Shown piece by piece: positions 6,829 to 8,903 of a stretch of DNA of 8,903 nt. Under the pieces are notes generated by a model. It was not told the origin of the DNA and did no database searches. It saw only the letters and a list, made by a program, of their open reading frames with translations. Origin of the DNA: Archangiaceae bacterium (lineage in GTDB: Bacteria > Myxococcota > Myxococcia > Myxococcales > Myxococcaceae); the NCBI GenBank assembly GCA_023248915.1, contig JAHFDQ010000138.1, forward strand, positions 2,813 through 11,715, in the 5' to 3' direction. A program made the translations under genes and the position numbers. The number at the start of each line of letters is the position of its first letter. The first letter of the stretch is position 1.

Positions 6829-7403
6829 AGCGGGCGCTGGCGCTGGCGGCGCTCGTGCCGGCGCTCGTGCCGGCGCTGGCGGCGGCGCACCCTAAGGGCT
6901 TCCACAAGCGCGACGTGACGACGGTGACGGCCAAAAGCGTCGAAGTGCTGGTCACCCTGGACATCGACTCGGGCAAGCGCTGCAGCCTCTTGCGGACGGC
7001 GGCCGACGCCGACAGGGACGGCAAGCTGTCGCCCGACGAGCTGAAGGCCCTGAAAGAGCGCCTGGCGAAGCTGGCCGTGAGGCCGCTGAAGGTCGAGATC
7101 GCCGGCTACCCGGTCGTCTTTCGAGAGGAAGAGTCGAAGCTCGACGCCCGAGGGGACATCAGGGCGTCCGACTCGGCGCTCTCGGTGGCGGTGCTGGCGA
7201 AGGCCGACCTGCCCCACGCGGCGACGCCGGGCATGACGCTGACCCTGGCCGACGAGTCGCCCGACCAGTCGCACATCGCGGTCGAGGTGTTTCAGCGCTC
7301 GGCGGCCGACGCGGGGGCCGAGGCGCCGGTGAGGCAAGAGCTACACCCGGGCGAAGAGGTCAAGGCCCGCTTAGGGAGACTGTTAGACATCTTGCCCAAG
7401 TGA
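6825..7403 (+). CDS. Small secreted protein with a single EF-hand
   Basis: The gene encodes 192 residues. A signal peptide with a hydrophobic Ala/Leu/Val/Pro core should be cut after A21, leaving H22-P-K-G-F-H as the mature N-terminus. Residues 61-72 (D-A-D-R-D-G-K-L-S-P-D-E) are a textbook EF-hand loop, with acidic ligands at positions 1, 3, 5 and 12 and Gly at 6, flanked by a helix (ELKALKERLAKLA). The remainder is a mixed beta region ('PLKVEIAGYPVV', 'GMTLTLADESPDQSHIAVEVF'). The 'HP + EF-hand near residue 60' plan resembles the exported N-terminal parts of some HupE- or DUF1007-like metal-related proteins, but I cannot assign it to them. The ATG overlaps the PHP gene's TGA and lacks a good ribosome site, so translation depends on the upstream gene. 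It may be a calcium-dependent or metal-carrying partner of the PHP lipoprotein; this is inference. Confidence 0.75.
   Translation: MKRALALAALVPALVPALAAAHPKGFHKRDVTTVTAKSVEVLVTLDIDSGKRCSLLRTAADADRDGKLSPDELKALKERLAKLAVRPLKVEIAGYPVVFREEESKLDARGDIRASDSALSVAVLAKADLPHAATPGMTLTLADESPDQSHIAVEVFQRSAADAGAEAPVRQELHPGEEVKARLGRLLDILPK
6849..6872 (+). repeat. Two-copy 12-bp tandem repeat in signal-peptide codons
   Basis: GCGCTCGTGCCG occurs twice in tandem and encodes the repeated A-L-V-P of the EF-hand protein's signal peptide. It is flanked by related GCGCTGGCG units. A change of copy number would lengthen or shorten the hydrophobic core by four residues and keep the frame. Confidence 0.6.
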
Positions 7404-7426
7404 CTTTCGCCCAGGTGGGCCCTTTG

Positions 7427-7432
7427 TATAGA
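7427..7432 (+). promoter_or_regulatory. Possible -10 element for the S1-domain gene
   Basis: TATAGA, preceded directly by TTTG, sits in the 82-base gap between the EF-hand and S1 genes and would give a leader of roughly 45-50 bases. CTTTCG (7404-7409), 17 bases upstream, is a poor -35 match, so the promoter is only tentative. Initiation here would make the S1 gene independent of the cassette. Confidence 0.35.
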
Positions 7433-7446
7433 GTGCGCGCCCTTCT

Positions 7447-7464
7447 GGGGGCAACCTGGCCCTC
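7447..7464 (+). promoter_or_regulatory. Leader stem-loop just before the S1 gene ribosome site
   Basis: GGGGGC (7447-7452) pairs with GCCCTC (7459-7464) to form six pairs, one of them G-U, around the loop AACCTG. The hairpin ends six bases before the Shine-Dalgarno sequence at 7471. It has no following T-run, so it is not an intrinsic terminator. It could affect translation of the S1-domain protein, but in DNA this GC-rich a hairpin of this size can arise by chance. Confidence 0.3.
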
Positions 7465-7470
7465 CAAGCA

Positions 7471-7476
7471 GGAAGG
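7471..7476 (+). promoter_or_regulatory. Ribosome binding site that fixes the S1 gene start
   Basis: GGAAGG lies 9 bases before the GTG at 7486. An in-frame TAG at 7477-7479 rules out any earlier start, so the GTG at 7486 is the first possible and most likely start codon. Confidence 0.75.
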
Positions 7477-7485
7477 TAGCCCGAA

Positions 7486-8903
7486 GTGAGCGAGCAAAAA
7501 GGCGGTTTCGGAAGCGGTGGCGGCTTTGGTCCCAAGAAGCCGAAGGCGACGTTCGGCGACGTGATGCTGGGGATTCCCGCCGGCAGGGGTGGCGAGCGCG
7601 AGGAGCGCGGCGGCCGAGGAGGCCGTGGCGGCGAGAAGGGCCGGGGAGACAAGCGGTCCGACCGCCCGCCGCGTAAGGAAGCTGGAGGCCCGCCGAGGCA
7701 GGCGCAAGCCGCGCCGAAGCCCGCTGACACGGACAACGAAGTCACGGCGAACGGGGCCTCGCTGGCGGCCCGGAACGAGCCGGCCGAGAAGAAAGAGCAC
7801 CGCGACGGGCGCCGGCCACCTCACGGGCGCGACCGCGGGCCGAAGAAGGGCCCCGAACCGAAGAAGCAGCAGGGGCCGCTGGTGGTGGTGCGGCGGGCTT
7901 CGGGGGCGGTCGAGACGCGCGCGCTGGACGCCGAAGGCGCGTCGGTGCCGTCGAAGCCGGCCGAGGCGTTGAGCGAAGAGGCGAAGACTCCTACGCCCGG
8001 GGTGGAGACCCCCGTGGCGGCCGAGCCCGCGGCAGAGAGCCCGTCCGAGGCGCCGGTGACGCCGCGCCCGAGCGTGTCCGAGGAAGTGCCCGAGGCGCAG
8101 TCGTTCGCCGAGATGTTCGAGAAGTCGGCGAAGGAAGCGGGCGGCGTCGGCCGCAAGCACCCGAAGGTGGGCGAGAAGGTGGTCGGGAAGATTTTCCAGC
8201 TCGGCAAGGACACGGCGTTCGTGTCGTTGGACGGCAAGCAGGAAGCGATGATCGACCTGCGCGAGCTGTTGGACGGGGAAGGGATTCTGCGGCTGGGAGT
8301 GGGCGACCCCATCGAAGCGCACGTGATCGAGGCGGGCGCGAAGGGCATCGTGCTGTCGAAGAAGCTGGCGAAGGGGTCGGCGTCGATGGCGATGCTGGCC
8401 GAGGCGCGAGCGTCGGGCATGCCGGTCGAGGGGCTGGTGCTGTCCGTCAATAAAGGAGGTCTGGAAGTGGCGGTAGGCGACGTGCGCGCCTTTTGCCCGG
8501 CCAGCCAGGTGGACGTGCGCTTCGTCGGCAACCTCGACCAGTTCATCGGCGAGAAGTGGACCTTCCGGGTGACGGAGGTGCGCGAGAAGAAGGTGGTGCT
8601 GTCGCGCCGGGCCATTCTCGAGGAAGAGGCGAAGGCGATCGCGGTCGAGACGCGGAAGAAGCTGGCGGAAGGAGCGGTGCTGAAGGGGAAGGTGACGGGG
8701 GTGCGCGAGTTCGGCGCCTTCGTGGACCTGGGCGGGCTGGAGGGGATGATTCCCGTGTCCGAGCTGTCGCACACGAGGGTGGGCCACCCGAACGAGGTGG
8801 TGAAGGTGGGCGACGAGGTGGAAGTCGAAGTGCTGAAGATGGAAGCGGCGAACCCGGCCTCGCCGGACAAGGCGAAGCACAAGGAACGCATCACCCTGTC
8901 GAT
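7486..8903 (+). CDS. S1 RNA-binding-domain protein with Arg/Gly-rich N-terminus (3' end cut off)
   Basis: The reading frame is open to the right edge; 472 codons are visible. The N-terminal 220 residues or so are low complexity: a Gly/Phe start (GGFGSGGGFG), a short K-P-K-A-T-F-G-D-V-M-L-G segment, an RGG-like stretch around residues 33-55 (ERGGRGGRGGEKGRG), then Pro/Ala/Glu/Lys-rich sequence. Three S1 folds follow at about 225-295, 311-378 and 396 to beyond the edge. The third is the most typical, with 'GKVTGVREFGAFVDLGGLEGMIPVSELSH'. The spacing and divergent first two repeats resemble ribosomal protein S1 and its paralogs, but the long basic/acidic tail in front is not part of standard S1 (rpsA), so it is better viewed as an S1-family RNA-binding protein, probably acting in translation or RNA turnover. 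Start choice is fixed by an upstream stop and a good ribosome site. It may have its own promoter. Confidence 0.85.
   Translation, partial: MSEQKGGFGSGGGFGPKKPKATFGDVMLGIPAGRGGEREERGGRGGRGGEKGRGDKRSDRPPRKEAGGPPRQAQAAPKPADTDNEVTANGASLAARNEPAEKKEHRDGRRPPHGRDRGPKKGPEPKKQQGPLVVVRRASGAVETRALDAEGASVPSKPAEALSEEAKTPTPGVETPVAAEPAAESPSEAPVTPRPSVSEEVPEAQSFAEMFEKSAKEAGGVGRKHPKVGEKVVGKIFQLGKDTAFVSLDGKQEAMIDLRELLDGEGILRLGVGDPIEAHVIEAGAKGIVLSKKLAKGSASMAMLAEARASGMPVEGLVLSVNKGGLEVAVGDVRAFCPASQVDVRFVGNLDQFIGEKWTFRVTEVREKKVVLSRRAILEEEAKAIAVETRKKLAEGAVLKGKVTGVREFGAFVDLGGLEGMIPVSELSHTRVGHPNEVVKVGDEVEVEVLKMEAANPASPDKAKHKERITLS
8452..8469 (+). promoter_or_regulatory. Internal Shine-Dalgarno-like site and in-frame GTG inside the S1 gene
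   Basis: AAAGGAGGT (8452-8460), a full match to the anti-Shine-Dalgarno end of 16S rRNA, is followed after six bases by an in-frame GTG (8467-8469, codon 328). The codons AAT-AAA-GGA-GGT depart from the G/C-ending usage around them. The site could start a shorter product in the middle of the second S1 repeat or cause a ribosome pause. Confidence 0.35.

Noticed and set aside
7411..7459. CCAGGT and ACCTGG as a possible terminator after the EF-hand gene.
   Set aside because: The six-base arms are 37 bases apart and there is no T-run, so this is not a credible intrinsic terminator.
7360..8880. A 506-codon minus-strand open frame opposite the S1 gene.
   Set aside because: It has no domain pattern and is rich in Arg, His and Leu, whereas the plus strand encodes clear S1 repeats with a good ribosome site.

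Overview
The window is GC-rich throughout (about 70% by eye, strong G/C preference at third codon positions) and densely packed. The mix of genes points to a myxobacterium-like member of the Myxococcota: a PilZ domain fused to a long coiled coil and an acidic Ala/Pro linker, a very large CehA/McbA-type PHP lipoprotein, and an S1-domain protein with an Arg/Gly-rich N-terminal extension. The genus cannot be fixed from the sequence.

Layout. The left edge (1-91, minus strand) holds the first 30 codons of what looks like feoA, a ferrous-iron uptake gene reading out of the window. Its likely promoter lies at 100-128 and overlaps a good 19-bp Fur-box-like palindrome at 111-129. The other half of the divergent intergenic region (about 130-200) is AT-rich and carries a plausible rightward promoter. 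Four plus-strand genes follow with almost no gaps: a PilZ/coiled-coil protein (225-2507), an OprO/OprP-type outer-membrane porin (2537-3625), a 1068-residue lipoprotein with a carboxypeptidase-regulatory-like domain and a complete PHP metallohydrolase domain (3622-6828), and a small secreted protein with one EF-hand (6825-7403). The last three are joined by 4-nt stop/start overlaps (GTGA, ATGA), so they are almost certainly co-translated. After an 81-nt gap with a possible promoter, a leader hairpin and a strong Shine-Dalgarno site, a fifth plus-strand gene (7486 to the right edge) encodes an S1-type RNA-binding protein with three S1 repeats seen so far; its 3' end is cut off.

How it may work together. 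The porin, PHP lipoprotein and EF-hand protein form one envelope cassette: a barrel for small (possibly anionic) solutes, a membrane-anchored metal-dependent hydrolase that may act on a phosphoester or ester, and a small periplasmic metal-binding partner. The PilZ gene sits 29 nt upstream, keeps both cyclic-di-GMP signature motifs, and could place the cassette under c-di-GMP influence or simply share its transcript. That functional link is inference; the gene identities and junctions are read from the sequence. The S1 gene appears to be a separate unit. The strongest candidate for something undescribed is the porin-PHP lipoprotein-EF-hand cassette.
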